Notes: generated by a model not told the origin, from the sequence alone. 11,812 nucleotides of DNA from an uncultured Clostridia bacterium (GCA_947174175.1 CAMWHW010000007.1:1-11812), one strand, 5' to 3'; positions 1-7,529 are shown, counted from the stretch's first letter. Made by a program: numbers and translations.

Positions 1-16
1 TAGGTAAATTTTTTTC

Positions 17-30
17 AGAGAGGTTTTTAT
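17..30 (+). promoter_or_regulatory. Ribosome binding site of serC
   Basis: A purine-rich GAGAGG lies at 18-23, seven bases before the ATG at 31. This supports that start. No promoter can be judged because the window begins only 30 bases upstream; the T-run at about 9-15 could be the tail of an upstream terminator or just leader sequence. Confidence 0.6.
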
Positions 31-1104
31 ATGAGAGTTTACAATTTTGCGGCATGTCCTTCCACCCTGCCCCTGGAAGTGCTTAAAAAGGCTCAGGCGG
101 AGTTTTTGGACTTTGCGGGAACGGGAATGTCCGTAACCGAGATTTCCCACCGCGACAAAGCTTACGAAGCCGTCGTAAAGGAAGCGGAAGCACTTACGAG
201 AGAGCTTTTGAATGTGCCCGACGACTACGCGGTCATCTTCGTTCAGGGCGGCGCAAGCACGCAGTTTGCGGCAATTCCCCTGAACCTTATGCACAACGGC
301 GTAGCGGACTATATCGTTACGGGCAACTTTGCCAAAAAGGCTTGGCAGGAAGGTCAGATTTACGGCGTAGCCAATAAAATCGGCGACAGCTCCGATAAGA
401 CCTACACCTACATTCCCGACGTAGACAAACTCAACTACACCGAGGGCGCGGACTACGTCCATATAACTTCCAACAACACCATTTTCGGTTCGCGCTATTC
501 CAAGTTCCCCAAGTGCGCGGCGCCGCTGGTTGCGGATATGTCCTCCGAAATTTTTTCACGCGAGGTAAACGTTGCGGACTTCGGCGTAATTTACGCAGGC
601 GCGCAGAAAAACCTTGCGCCCGCGGGCGTTACCATAGTAATAGCAAAGCGCAGCCTTATCGATAACCCGCTTAAAATCTGTCCCACCATGCTCAAATGGA
701 AGGTGCAGGACGAAAACGGCTCGCTTTACAACACCCCTCCCGCATTCTCCATTTACATGGCGAACCTCGTTCTGAACAACCTTAAAGCAAAGGGCGGCGT
801 GAAGGCAATGCGCGAGCAGAACGATTACAAGGCAAAGCTTTTATACGACTTTATAGACAACTCCAAACTCTACAAAAACAACGTGGAGCCCGAGTTCCGT
901 TCGATTATGAACGTACCCTTCGTCACGGGCAGCGAGGAGCTGGACGCAAAGTTCGTTGCCGAGGCAAAGAAAGCCGGTCTGGTATCTCTTAAAGGTCACA
1001 GAATCGTCGGCGGTATGAGAGCTTCCATCTACAACGCAATGCCCGTCGAGGGCGTTAAGGCGCTTATAGAATTCATGAAGAAATTCGAAAAGGAGAACGC
1101 GTAA
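31..1104 (+). CDS. serC: Phosphoserine aminotransferase (SerC)
   Basis: This is a PLP-dependent class V aminotransferase of the cytosol. It converts 3-phosphohydroxypyruvate plus glutamate to 3-phosphoserine plus 2-oxoglutarate, the second step of serine synthesis, and in some bacteria also acts in pyridoxal phosphate synthesis. The 357 residues match the usual family length of about 360. Visible motifs are the substrate loop GTGMSVTEISHR at about 30-41, GGAS at 73-76, HITSNNTIFG at about 144-153, VADMSSEIFSR at about 167-177, the Schiff-base lysine K193 in YAGAQKNLAP, and a C-terminal GHR...GGMRASIYNAMP signature. The N-terminal motif reads FAACPSTLP, where most relatives have a glycine in place of the cysteine. 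The stop codon overlaps the serA start by one base, so the two are translationally coupled. Identity is firm. Confidence 0.97.
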   Translation: MRVYNFAACPSTLPLEVLKKAQAEFLDFAGTGMSVTEISHRDKAYEAVVKEAEALTRELLNVPDDYAVIFVQGGASTQFAAIPLNLMHNGVADYIVTGNFAKKAWQEGQIYGVANKIGDSSDKTYTYIPDVDKLNYTEGADYVHITSNNTIFGSRYSKFPKCAAPLVADMSSEIFSREVNVADFGVIYAGAQKNLAPAGVTIVIAKRSLIDNPLKICPTMLKWKVQDENGSLYNTPPAFSIYMANLVLNNLKAKGGVKAMREQNDYKAKLLYDFIDNSKLYKNNVEPEFRSIMNVPFVTGSEELDAKFVAEAKKAGLVSLKGHRIVGGMRASIYNAMPVEGVKALIEFMKKFEKENA

Positions 1105-2261
1105 TGGCCGATATTTTGAAATTAAACGCGATATCCCCCCTTGCGGACGGTATTTTCGCAAACTGCAATTACAGTGATAAAATCGAAAACCCCGACGGCA
1201 TAATGGTGCGTTCGGCGGCTATGGCGGACTACCCCGTGGGCGACAAGCTGATTGCCGTTGCGCGCGCGGGCGCAGGCACCAATAACATACCCGTTGCCGA
1301 CTACACGACCAAGGGCATAGTAGTTTTCAATACCCCCGGCGCAAACGCAAACGCCGTTAAAGAACTGGTAATTTGCGAACTTTTCCTGGGCGGCAGAAAA
1401 ATCTGCGACGCGATAGACTGGGTTAAGACACTCAAAAACGAGGGCGACGCCGTGGGCAAGCTCGTTGAAAAGGGCAAGTCCTCCTTCGTCGGCGGCGAAA
1501 TTACGGGCAAGACGCTGGGCGTTATCGGTCTGGGCGCGATAGGCATTGCCGTTGCAAACGCGGCGTACGCGCTGGGAATGAACGTCGTCGGCTGCGACCC
1601 CTTCCTTTCCACCGCCAACGCGCTCATGCTCAACCCCGCGGTCAAGGTGGTTGCAACGCGCGAGGAACTTTACAAGCGCGCTGACTATATCTCCGTTCAC
1701 GTCCCCCTCACCCCCGATACCAAGGGAATGTTCAACGCTGCTACCATCGCAACGCTTAAAGACGGCGCGGTGCTTATAAACAATTCGCGCGGCGAACTGG
1801 TTGACGACGACGCGGTAATTGCCGCACTCGAAAGCGGCAAGCTTGCAAGATACATTACCGACTTCCCTACGGCAAAACTTATAGGCGTTAAGAACGCCGT
1901 GTGCGTGCCCCACCTGGGCGCAAGCACTCCCGAAGCCGAGGACAACTGCGCGCTTATGGCGGCAAAGCAGCTCGTCGATTATATAGATAACGGAAATATA
2001 GTCAACAGCGTAAACTATCCCGCGGTGAGCGCTCCCAGAGAGGGCACGGCGAGAATCTGCGTGCACCACAGAAACGTTGCCAATATGATTGCCCAGTTTA
2101 CCGCGGCGGTATCGTCGGCGGGACTGAATATCGAGAATATGACCGACAAGTCCAAGGGCGACTACGCTTACTGCATTATCGACGTAAACGGCACGCCTGC
2201 CCCCGCACTTGCAAAGAGCATTGCGGCAATCGACGGCGTTGTGAGGGTGAGAGTTATTTAA
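1104..2261 (+). CDS. serA: D-3-phosphoglycerate dehydrogenase (SerA)
   Basis: This cytosolic NAD-dependent dehydrogenase oxidises 3-phosphoglycerate to 3-phosphohydroxypyruvate, the substrate of the SerC encoded just upstream. It has 385 residues. A split substrate domain (about 1-100 and 285-305) flanks a Rossmann domain with GLGAIG at 142-147. Catalytic residues visible are R229 in NNSRGELVDDDAV and H270 in VPHLGASTPEAE. A C-terminal ACT domain (about 313-385) is a likely serine-sensing module. The stretch that normally carries DVFExEP with the catalytic glutamate reads ITDFPTAKL at 251-259, so that glutamate is not in its usual place. I recall TDF-type SerA proteins in other Clostridia, so this is probably a lineage form, not damage. 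The start is fixed by AGGAG at 1091-1095 and the one-base overlap with serC. There is no serB in the window. Confidence 0.95.
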   Translation: MADILKLNAISPLADGIFANCNYSDKIENPDGIMVRSAAMADYPVGDKLIAVARAGAGTNNIPVADYTTKGIVVFNTPGANANAVKELVICELFLGGRKICDAIDWVKTLKNEGDAVGKLVEKGKSSFVGGEITGKTLGVIGLGAIGIAVANAAYALGMNVVGCDPFLSTANALMLNPAVKVVATREELYKRADYISVHVPLTPDTKGMFNAATIATLKDGAVLINNSRGELVDDDAVIAALESGKLARYITDFPTAKLIGVKNAVCVPHLGASTPEAEDNCALMAAKQLVDYIDNGNIVNSVNYPAVSAPREGTARICVHHRNVANMIAQFTAAVSSAGLNIENMTDKSKGDYAYCIIDVNGTPAPALAKSIAAIDGVVRVRVI

Positions 2262-2288
2262 GCAACCCCTTAACTGAATAGAAATTAA

Positions 2289-2338
2289 AATCTCCGTACA
2301 TAATGTTAAAAAAGCATTACGTGCGGAGGTTATTTTTT
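2289..2338 (+). terminator. serCA terminator hairpin that also masks a ribosome binding site
   Basis: Left arm 2292-2305 (CTCCGTACATAATG) pairs with right arm 2315-2328 (CATTACGTGCGGAG): 14 positions with one G-U and one A-C mismatch, around a 9-base A-rich loop. A/T and G-U pairs outside extend it slightly. The right arm runs into TTATTTTTT (2330-2338), the tail expected of an intrinsic terminator, about 30 bases after the serA stop. The GGAGG at 2325-2329, the ribosome binding site of the next small gene, lies largely inside the right arm. The same structure could therefore also block translation of that gene. Confidence 0.7.
2325..2329 (+). promoter_or_regulatory. Ribosome binding site of the 53-residue gene
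   Basis: A GGAGG lies nine bases before the ATG at 2339, which decides that start over the in-frame ATG at 2303. The earlier ATG has no ribosome binding site and sits inside the left arm of the hairpin. Four of the five bases of this site are paired when the hairpin forms. Confidence 0.65.
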
Positions 2339-2500
2339 ATGTCCAAACCCAAGAAAAAGATAAGAAAACTGACTGACGAGCAGTACAACGAATATATAGC
2401 TACGCTGAAAAACAACGCCGCTTTATACTCTGCGGACGGGAGTATGTTCGTTCCGCCCGAAATAGATAAGCACAAAGCCACAGACAAAAAAGGCGAGTAA
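2339..2500 (+). CDS. Small hypothetical protein, 53 residues
   Basis: I do not recognise this protein. It has a strongly basic N-terminus (MSKPKKKIRK), a short middle likely to be helical (LTDEQYNEYIATLKNNAALY, residues 11-30), a segment SADGSMFVPPE and a charged lysine-rich tail. There is no membrane segment, signal peptide or cysteine motif, so it is probably a soluble cytosolic protein that could bind nucleic acid; that role is only inference from charge. Evidence that it is real is a consensus GGAGG nine bases before the ATG and a strong terminator shortly after the stop. No promoter is visible in the 77 bases after serA, so expression may depend on read-through of the upstream hairpin. 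An in-frame start at 2303 would add 12 residues but has no ribosome binding site. Confidence 0.6.
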   Translation: MSKPKKKIRKLTDEQYNEYIATLKNNAALYSADGSMFVPPEIDKHKATDKKGE

Positions 2501-2568
2501 GCGGCGTGTCGCCGCAGCCGTGACCTTTAATTGCCAGGCTATAACCAAGCCAATCACAGCAAAACGAG

Positions 2569-2605
2569 AAGCGCCGCGCATACTTGCGCGGCGCTTTTTA
2601 TTTTT
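2569..2605 (+). terminator. Rho-independent terminator after the 53-residue gene
   Basis: A perfect 12-bp stem is formed by 2569-2580 (AAGCGCCGCGCA) and 2585-2596 (TGCGCGGCGCTT) with a four-base loop. It is followed by TTTTTATTTTT (the T run starts at 2595). It stops + strand transcription just before the convergent spoIVA. On the - strand the stem lies just past the spoIVA stop, but only an interrupted T-rich stretch follows, so bidirectional use is possible and weaker. Confidence 0.88.
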
Positions 2606-2608
2606 ACC

Positions 2609-4081
2609 TTATAAGAGAATACAGATAACGCCGCCTCTGCCTTCATTGACAATTCTGGTTATCGTGCGCCGCATCTTGTTGCGGGTTTCGTCCTGCATAG
2701 CGGTCACCTTGCCGTCCAGCCCTTCCTTTACCATACTGCGCAGCGACTTGCCGAACAGCGCGGTGTTCCAGGTTGCCTGAGGGTCGGTTTCGAAGCCGCT
2801 CATTATGCCGTTAACCATATCCTCGCTCTGGGAAGCGTGCCCCATAATCGGGCTGACCTCGCCGCTGACGTCCACCTTTACGACGTGATAGCTGGGAGCG
2901 GTTGCGCGCAGCTTTATGCCCATGTTTCCGCCCTGCTTGACAACCTTGGGTTTATCCAGGCTCAGATCTTCGTCCGCGGGGCAAACGATACCGTAGCCGG
3001 TCATCTTTGCGCACTCGAATGCGTCCTTGACCTTGTCGTAATTGCGCTTGGCTTCCGAGGCCGCGGCAACGTACTGCATAAGCGCGCCTTCGCCCGATAT
3101 ATCCTCGCCCGAAATTTCCGAAAGCATATCGAAGAGTACGCCGTCCTGCAAGCTTACCTCCACGGTAGCCTTGCCCGTTGCAAGCGAAAGGTTGACCGAA
3201 ACGTCGCTCTTCCAGTACTTGCTGCCCTCGAACGCCTCGTCAAAGAGCGAGCACTCGCGCATTACGTTTACCTTTTCGCAGGTCGTGCGCACTGCGGACA
3301 AAAGCTCCGAAATTGCCGAACTGTCGACGGGCATAACGCGTATCCAGTCGGGAATTTTCACGTCCACGCTGGTCACGGGGAACTCGAACAGCACTGCGCG
3401 AAGCAGTGCGCTCAGCTCGTCAACCGAAGCCGTTTCGCAGTTGATTGCAACTACGGGGCTGTCGTACTTGTGCTCCAACTCCTCCCTCAGCGCTCTCACG
3501 CCGCCATTCGAAGGGTCGGCGCAGTTGAGTACTATAACGAAGGGTTTACCCATACTTTTAAGTTCGGAAACGGTGCGCTCCTCAGCGGCTATGTAGCCCT
3601 CGCGCCCTATTCCCGTAACCGAGCCGTCGCAGGTTACGCACAGCCCTATGGTCGAGTGGTCGCGTATTACCTTCTGCGTGCCGATAGCAGCCGCCTCCGT
3701 AAAGGGCATGGGCTTGTCGCTCCACATAGTGTTTACAAGACGGGGCGCGCCCTCCTCCTCGAAGCCGGTGGCGCCCTCGACGGGGAACCCTACGCAGTCG
3801 ATTAAGCGAACGTTCGCCTCGGCGTTGTCAACCGTCACCTTTACCGCCTTTGCGGGAATGAACTTGGGCTCGGTGGTCATAACCGTTTTGCCCGCAGCAG
3901 ACTGCGGAAGCTCGTCAACCATCTCCGACAGCCTGTCGCCGTCCGCGTGGGGCAGCACGAGTTCGGTCATAAACCTTTTGATAAGCGTAGATTTACCCGT
4001 ACGCACGGGACCCACCACGCCTATGTAAATCTCTCCGCCGCTCCTGATTGCTATATCCTTATAAATATCGCTGTCAAACAT
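2609..4081 (-). CDS. spoIVA: Stage IV sporulation protein A (SpoIVA), spore-coat morphogenetic ATPase
   Basis: SpoIVA forms the basement layer of the spore coat. In the mother cell it assembles on the forespore outer membrane, hydrolysing ATP to polymerise, and in Bacillus is anchored by SpoVM. The sequence aligns by eye with Bacillus SpoIVA along its length (490 residues here, about 492 there). It shows the start DIYKDIAIRSGGEIYIGVVG, the Walker A segment GPVRTGKS at 24-31, the conserved DELPQSAAGKTVMTTEPKF at 57-74, the Walker B aspartate D95 in RLIDCVGFP, HSTIG at 142-146, and the C-terminal INEG-like tail RIVNEGRGGVICILL. I chose the ATG at 4081 because CCTCC at 4088-4092 is a GGAGG six bases upstream on the coding strand, and because it matches the family start; an in-frame ATG at 4132 would add 17 residues without family support. 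It is a single-gene unit, convergent to the small gene and divergent from the ABC exporter. Confidence 0.97.
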   Translation of the reverse strand: MFDSDIYKDIAIRSGGEIYIGVVGPVRTGKSTLIKRFMTELVLPHADGDRLSEMVDELPQSAAGKTVMTTEPKFIPAKAVKVTVDNAEANVRLIDCVGFPVEGATGFEEEGAPRLVNTMWSDKPMPFTEAAAIGTQKVIRDHSTIGLCVTCDGSVTGIGREGYIAAEERTVSELKSMGKPFVIVLNCADPSNGGVRALREELEHKYDSPVVAINCETASVDELSALLRAVLFEFPVTSVDVKIPDWIRVMPVDSSAISELLSAVRTTCEKVNVMRECSLFDEAFEGSKYWKSDVSVNLSLATGKATVEVSLQDGVLFDMLSEISGEDISGEGALMQYVAAASEAKRNYDKVKDAFECAKMTGYGIVCPADEDLSLDKPKVVKQGGNMGIKLRATAPSYHVVKVDVSGEVSPIMGHASQSEDMVNGIMSGFETDPQATWNTALFGKSLRSMVKEGLDGKVTAMQDETRNKMRRTITRIVNEGRGGVICILL

Positions 4082-4087
4082 ATTTTG

Positions 4088-4092
4088 CCTCC
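4088..4092 (-). promoter_or_regulatory. Ribosome binding site of spoIVA
   Basis: GGAGG on the - strand, six bases before the ATG at 4081. It decides this start over the upstream in-frame ATG at 4132. The AT-rich leader further up presumably holds a mother-cell promoter, since spoIVA is a sigma-E gene in Bacillus. I could not identify a convincing sigma-E match with correct spacing. Confidence 0.75.
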
Positions 4093-4167
4093 GCTTGATT
4101 TTTAAAAACTTTTCCGTTACGTTTAATATCATATTACCCCCGCAAATTTTTTATGCCTGTATTATCG

Positions 4168-4196
4168 TTGCATTATTTTCGGGGTGATGATAAAAT
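4168..4196 (+). promoter_or_regulatory. Possible sigma-A promoter of the ABC exporter gene
   Basis: TTGCAT at 4168-4173 and TAAAAT at 4191-4196 are separated by 17 bases, about 30 bases before the likely start codon. The -10 is good but the -35 matches only in its TTG, so this is tentative. It lies in the 147-base divergent region shared with spoIVA. Confidence 0.35.
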
Positions 4197-4216
4197 AAAA
4201 CTACTTTAATAATAAC

Positions 4217-4223
4217 GAGGTGA
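4217..4223 (+). promoter_or_regulatory. Ribosome binding site implying a TTG start for the ABC exporter
   Basis: GAGGTGA at 4217-4223 is a good Shine-Dalgarno sequence five bases before an in-frame TTG at 4229. The in-frame GTG at 4220 lies inside this site and has no ribosome binding site of its own. The in-frame ATG at 4262 is preceded by no purine-rich stretch. Confidence 0.65.
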
Positions 4224-4228
4224 AAAAT

Positions 4229-7200
4229 TTGGAAAACGCGGAGCAAACCCCCAACTATAAAATGTTGGAAATTAAAAACGTAACCAAAATTTACAGAACC
4301 AAGGGCGGCGTGGAAACGCGCGCGCTCGACGACGTGAGCATTTCGTTCGGGCAGACGGGGCTGGTGTTCCTTCTGGGTAAATCGGGCTCGGGCAAGTCCA
4401 CCCTTTTGAACGTGAGCGGCGGTCTGGACGAGCCGACGAGCGGCGAAGTTATAGTCAAGGGCAAGAGCTCAAAAGAGTTTACCGGCTCCGACTTCGACAG
4501 TTACAGAAACACCTTCGTCGGTTTTATCTTTCAGGAATACAATATACTGGACGAATTCAACGTCGAGGACAACATTGCGCTGGCGCTGGAATTGCAGGGC
4601 AGACCTAAGGACAGGGAGAAGATTAACGCCCTCCTTCGCGACGTCGAGCTGGAAGCTTTTGCAAAGCGCAAGCCCAACACCCTTTCGGGCGGACAGAAAC
4701 AGCGTATTGCAATCGCGCGCGCACTGGTAAAGGAACCGCAGATTATTATGGCGGACGAGCCGACGGGCGCACTCGATTCGGCGACGGGCAAGCAGGTTTT
4801 CGACACACTTAAAAAACTTTCTCAAACCCGCCTCGTAATAGTCGTTTCTCACGACAGAGAGTTTGCGGAAATTTACGGCGACAGAATAGTCGAGTTGCAG
4901 GACGGCAAGATTATTTCCGACGTGACCAAGGAGCACGTGCCGCCCGAACAGCTGGACGAAAACGTTTCGGTTATCGGCGGCAACACCCTTTCAATCAAGA
5001 GCGGCAGCACGCTTACCGCGGCGAATATGAAGACCATTCAGGACTTCATTAAAAAGACCGAAGGCGACGTAATCATCACCAACGGCGCAAGCGAGATTTC
5101 CAACTTTAAAAAGTCCAACAGAATGTCGGACAGCGGCTCGACCGAAACCTTTGCCGACACCAAGGCGGACGCGCTTGCCGACAAGCAGTACACCAAGGAG
5201 GAAAGCAAGCTTATCCGTTCGCGCCTGCCCGCCGCAAAGGCGATAAAGATAGGCGCCTCGGGACTTAAATTGAAGCCTATCCGACTGATATTCACAATCT
5301 TCCTTTCGTGCATTGCGTTTACAATGTTCGGACTGTTTTCCACCCTTATGACCTACAACGGCAAGGAGGTGGCGGCAAAGTCGTTTGCGGACAGCGGATA
5401 CGACTACTTAAACGTGACCAAGAGTTACAGGGCGGAAGTGACCTCGCAATACGCCTACGAGGACTCCTATACCTACACTAACGAATATTCCGCAGCCTTT
5501 ACCGAGGAGGAAGTTGCAAAACTTACCTCGGAGTACGGTCCCGCGTCCTACGGATACTTTTCCCCCGACGGCGGCAACAGCGACGCGAGAATAAGGAACG
5601 TGGACGTTAACGAGTCGGGAAGCAGCCAGGTATCCTACTGGCAGGCAAGCTTTAACAAGTTTGCGTTCGTGCCCGAAGGTCACAAGCTGCGCACCCAGAA
5701 CTTTATCGGAACCTATCCCGCGGACAAGAGCGAAATATGCGTTTCGACGTATATGATTGACGTCTTTAAGAGCACGGGCACCGTTTTTGCCAACGTCGCA
5801 CTGGAAGACGACGGCGAAGTTAAATATTCGGGCAAGGACAAAGTAACGGTCAATTCGGCACAGGACGTCATCGGCAAATATATCGTACTCCAATTGACGC
5901 AACAGGAAAAAGCCTTTAAGGTAACGGGCGTTTTCGAAAGCGGTGCGGTCGACGGCAAGTTCGACAGAATCAAGGACAAGGAGTCGGTCGACTTTATCTT
6001 AATGGCATCCTTCTCGGCGTATATGAAGGGCGAAAGCCTGCATCAGCATGCGCTCGTTTCGGAAGACTTCTACGGCGAGTACGAGGAAGCGTTTGAGCCG
6101 AGCACGCACTACGTTGATTATTTCGACTATTCTCACGACGGGTTCAGCTATTACGAACCCCAATACGAATTCAACGCCGAAACGGGTGAATTCGAAATAC
6201 GCCCCGACGAAGAAGAGAACGGGTTGAACGCTTCCGCAAGGGCGTCCCAGTATTGGTGGTCCGGCGGATCCGGCGGCGGCAACAATCTTGCAGGCGAGGT
6301 GAAAGCTTACGGCGGAGATAACCAGCTTAAAACCTATTTCTTCGACGAAAGCAAAACGTCGCTTGCCGACGACGAAATGGTGGTAAATATCGAAAGGCTG
6401 TGCGGAATGGAAAGACTGAGACGTTTCGTTATGAGCGATATTCTGACAAGAGTGAAGAGCGGCGAAATCGAAGGGTTTGAAAGCGATTACGAAGTCGGAA
6501 GCGTCGATTATAATTACCAGCTCTACTGGTTTGCGCAGGAATATTACGAAAGAAGCGAAAACCCGTATAAGCTTAGTCAGATGTACTTCGACGGCAGATA
6601 TTACGAATCGGGATATACCGACGACAACGGCAACTACGTTCAGGGAAAAGACGTTTATTTAAATAAAAAGCAGAGATTAGAGGCGCTTGAAAAGCTTGTA
6701 GGCGTACTGACCGAATATCTTTCGACGTTCGAATTAAAAATCTATATCGGCGAGACGAACGGCTCCGCAAGCATGAGCGAAACACGCGAGTTTAATATGA
6801 AAGTCGTCGGCTTCTACGTCAGCGACTACGACTATAATCAGAACGGCGTATATCTTACCCAGTCGTTTATCGACGCCAACGTGCACGTGGAAACGTACCG
6901 CTATACCTCCACTTCCACCACAAAATACGTTCCGTCGGAAAACGATAAGTATGCGGGCGTTATGCTGGAATACGACGGCAGAGCGGAAACGTATAAAAAG
7001 CTTGCCGAGCGCGTAGGTTTGAAAAACGCCGACGAGCACGACGTTTTCTTAAATATAGAAAACTCGCTCTACGAGATGGTTGAGCTTGCAAACGAAACTG
7101 CCGAAACGCTTTCCACCGTGTTCCTATGGGTGGGGCTGGTGTTTGCGGTATTCGCTTCCCTCCTCTTATTCAACTTCGTTTCGGTGTCCATTTCCAACAA

Positions 7201-7513
7201 GCGCAAGGAAATAGGTATCCTGCGCGCGGTGGGCGCAAGGGGCGTTGACGTCTTTAAGATATTCTTTGCCGAATCGGGAATAATCGTGGGCATATGCACC
7301 CTGCTTTCACTCGTGGGCACGATTACCGTATGCGCGGTACTCAACACCGTTTTAAGGACGCAGATAGGAATAAGTATATCACTGTTCGTGTTCGGCATAG
7401 TGTCGGTCGTATTGATGATTGCAATCGCGCTTGTAGTTGCGTTCGTCGCAACCTTCCTGCCCGTGTTCTTCGCGGCGCGCAAAAAGCCTGTCGACTCCAT
7501 ACGAGCGTTGTAA
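4229..7513 (+). CDS. ABC exporter, ATPase-permease fusion with a very large ectodomain (MacB/FtsX type)
   Basis: This membrane protein has 1,094 residues from the TTG start. The N-terminal ATPase domain (about 12-235) has Walker A GKSGSGKST at 50-58, a Q-loop in FIFQEYNILDEF, signature LSGGQ at 152-156, Walker B IIMADEPTGALD at 172-183 with E177, and the H-loop histidine at 208. A polar linker (about 240-350) follows, then a first membrane span at about 351-377. An outside domain of nearly 590 residues, rich in tyrosine and acidic residues, comes next. Three C-terminal spans (about 964-987, 1016-1040, 1050-1078) carry the FtsX signature KRKEIGILRAVGA after the second span. This is the MacB-like plan of four spans, in which the ATPase drives movement in the ectodomain instead of a classical channel. 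The substrate is unknown; peptide or antimicrobial export or sensing is typical of relatives. No two-component system or accessory protein lies beside it. It appears to be monocistronic. Confidence 0.9.
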   Translation: MENAEQTPNYKMLEIKNVTKIYRTKGGVETRALDDVSISFGQTGLVFLLGKSGSGKSTLLNVSGGLDEPTSGEVIVKGKSSKEFTGSDFDSYRNTFVGFIFQEYNILDEFNVEDNIALALELQGRPKDREKINALLRDVELEAFAKRKPNTLSGGQKQRIAIARALVKEPQIIMADEPTGALDSATGKQVFDTLKKLSQTRLVIVVSHDREFAEIYGDRIVELQDGKIISDVTKEHVPPEQLDENVSVIGGNTLSIKSGSTLTAANMKTIQDFIKKTEGDVIITNGASEISNFKKSNRMSDSGSTETFADTKADALADKQYTKEESKLIRSRLPAAKAIKIGASGLKLKPIRLIFTIFLSCIAFTMFGLFSTLMTYNGKEVAAKSFADSGYDYLNVTKSYRAEVTSQYAYEDSYTYTNEYSAAFTEEEVAKLTSEYGPASYGYFSPDGGNSDARIRNVDVNESGSSQVSYWQASFNKFAFVPEGHKLRTQNFIGTYPADKSEICVSTYMIDVFKSTGTVFANVALEDDGEVKYSGKDKVTVNSAQDVIGKYIVLQLTQQEKAFKVTGVFESGAVDGKFDRIKDKESVDFILMASFSAYMKGESLHQHALVSEDFYGEYEEAFEPSTHYVDYFDYSHDGFSYYEPQYEFNAETGEFEIRPDEEENGLNASARASQYWWSGGSGGGNNLAGEVKAYGGDNQLKTYFFDESKTSLADDEMVVNIERLCGMERLRRFVMSDILTRVKSGEIEGFESDYEVGSVDYNYQLYWFAQEYYERSENPYKLSQMYFDGRYYESGYTDDNGNYVQGKDVYLNKKQRLEALEKLVGVLTEYLSTFELKIYIGETNGSASMSETREFNMKVVGFYVSDYDYNQNGVYLTQSFIDANVHVETYRYTSTSTTKYVPSENDKYAGVMLEYDGRAETYKKLAERVGLKNADEHDVFLNIENSLYEMVELANETAETLSTVFLWVGLVFAVFASLLLFNFVSVSISNKRKEIGILRAVGARGVDVFKIFFAESGIIVGICTLLSLVGTITVCAVLNTVLRTQIGISISLFVFGIVSVVLMIAIALVVAFVATFLPVFFAARKKPVDSIRAL

Positions 7514-7529
7514 TACAGATATAACTAAT

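Noticed and set aside
1122..2069. A 315-codon open frame on the - strand inside serA
   Set aside because: It is fully antisense to a certain serA, its translation is rich in Cys/His/Arg and Val without any recognisable motif, and it is a by-product of GC-rich codon bias.
2303..2338. An earlier ATG for the small gene at 2303
   Set aside because: It lies within the left arm of the terminator hairpin and has no Shine-Dalgarno sequence; the ATG at 2339 has GGAGG nine bases upstream.
2501..2515. GCGGCG-TGT-CGCCGC hairpin right after the small gene
   Set aside because: It is a 6-bp stem with no T tail; the real terminator is at 2569-2605. Kept only as a possible accessory hairpin.
2520..2780. An 86-codon + strand frame
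   Set aside because: It runs through a perfect terminator hairpin and into the antisense of the spoIVA 3' end.
2837..3805. A 322-codon open frame on the + strand, with a second overlapping one at 3042-3596, both inside spoIVA
   Set aside because: Both are antisense to the well-conserved spoIVA and have no ribosome binding site or family resemblance.
4082..4200. A sigma-E promoter for spoIVA (for example CATAAAAA with AAATAAT upstream)
   Set aside because: The spacing is too long and the match to the consensus too poor to report as a feature.
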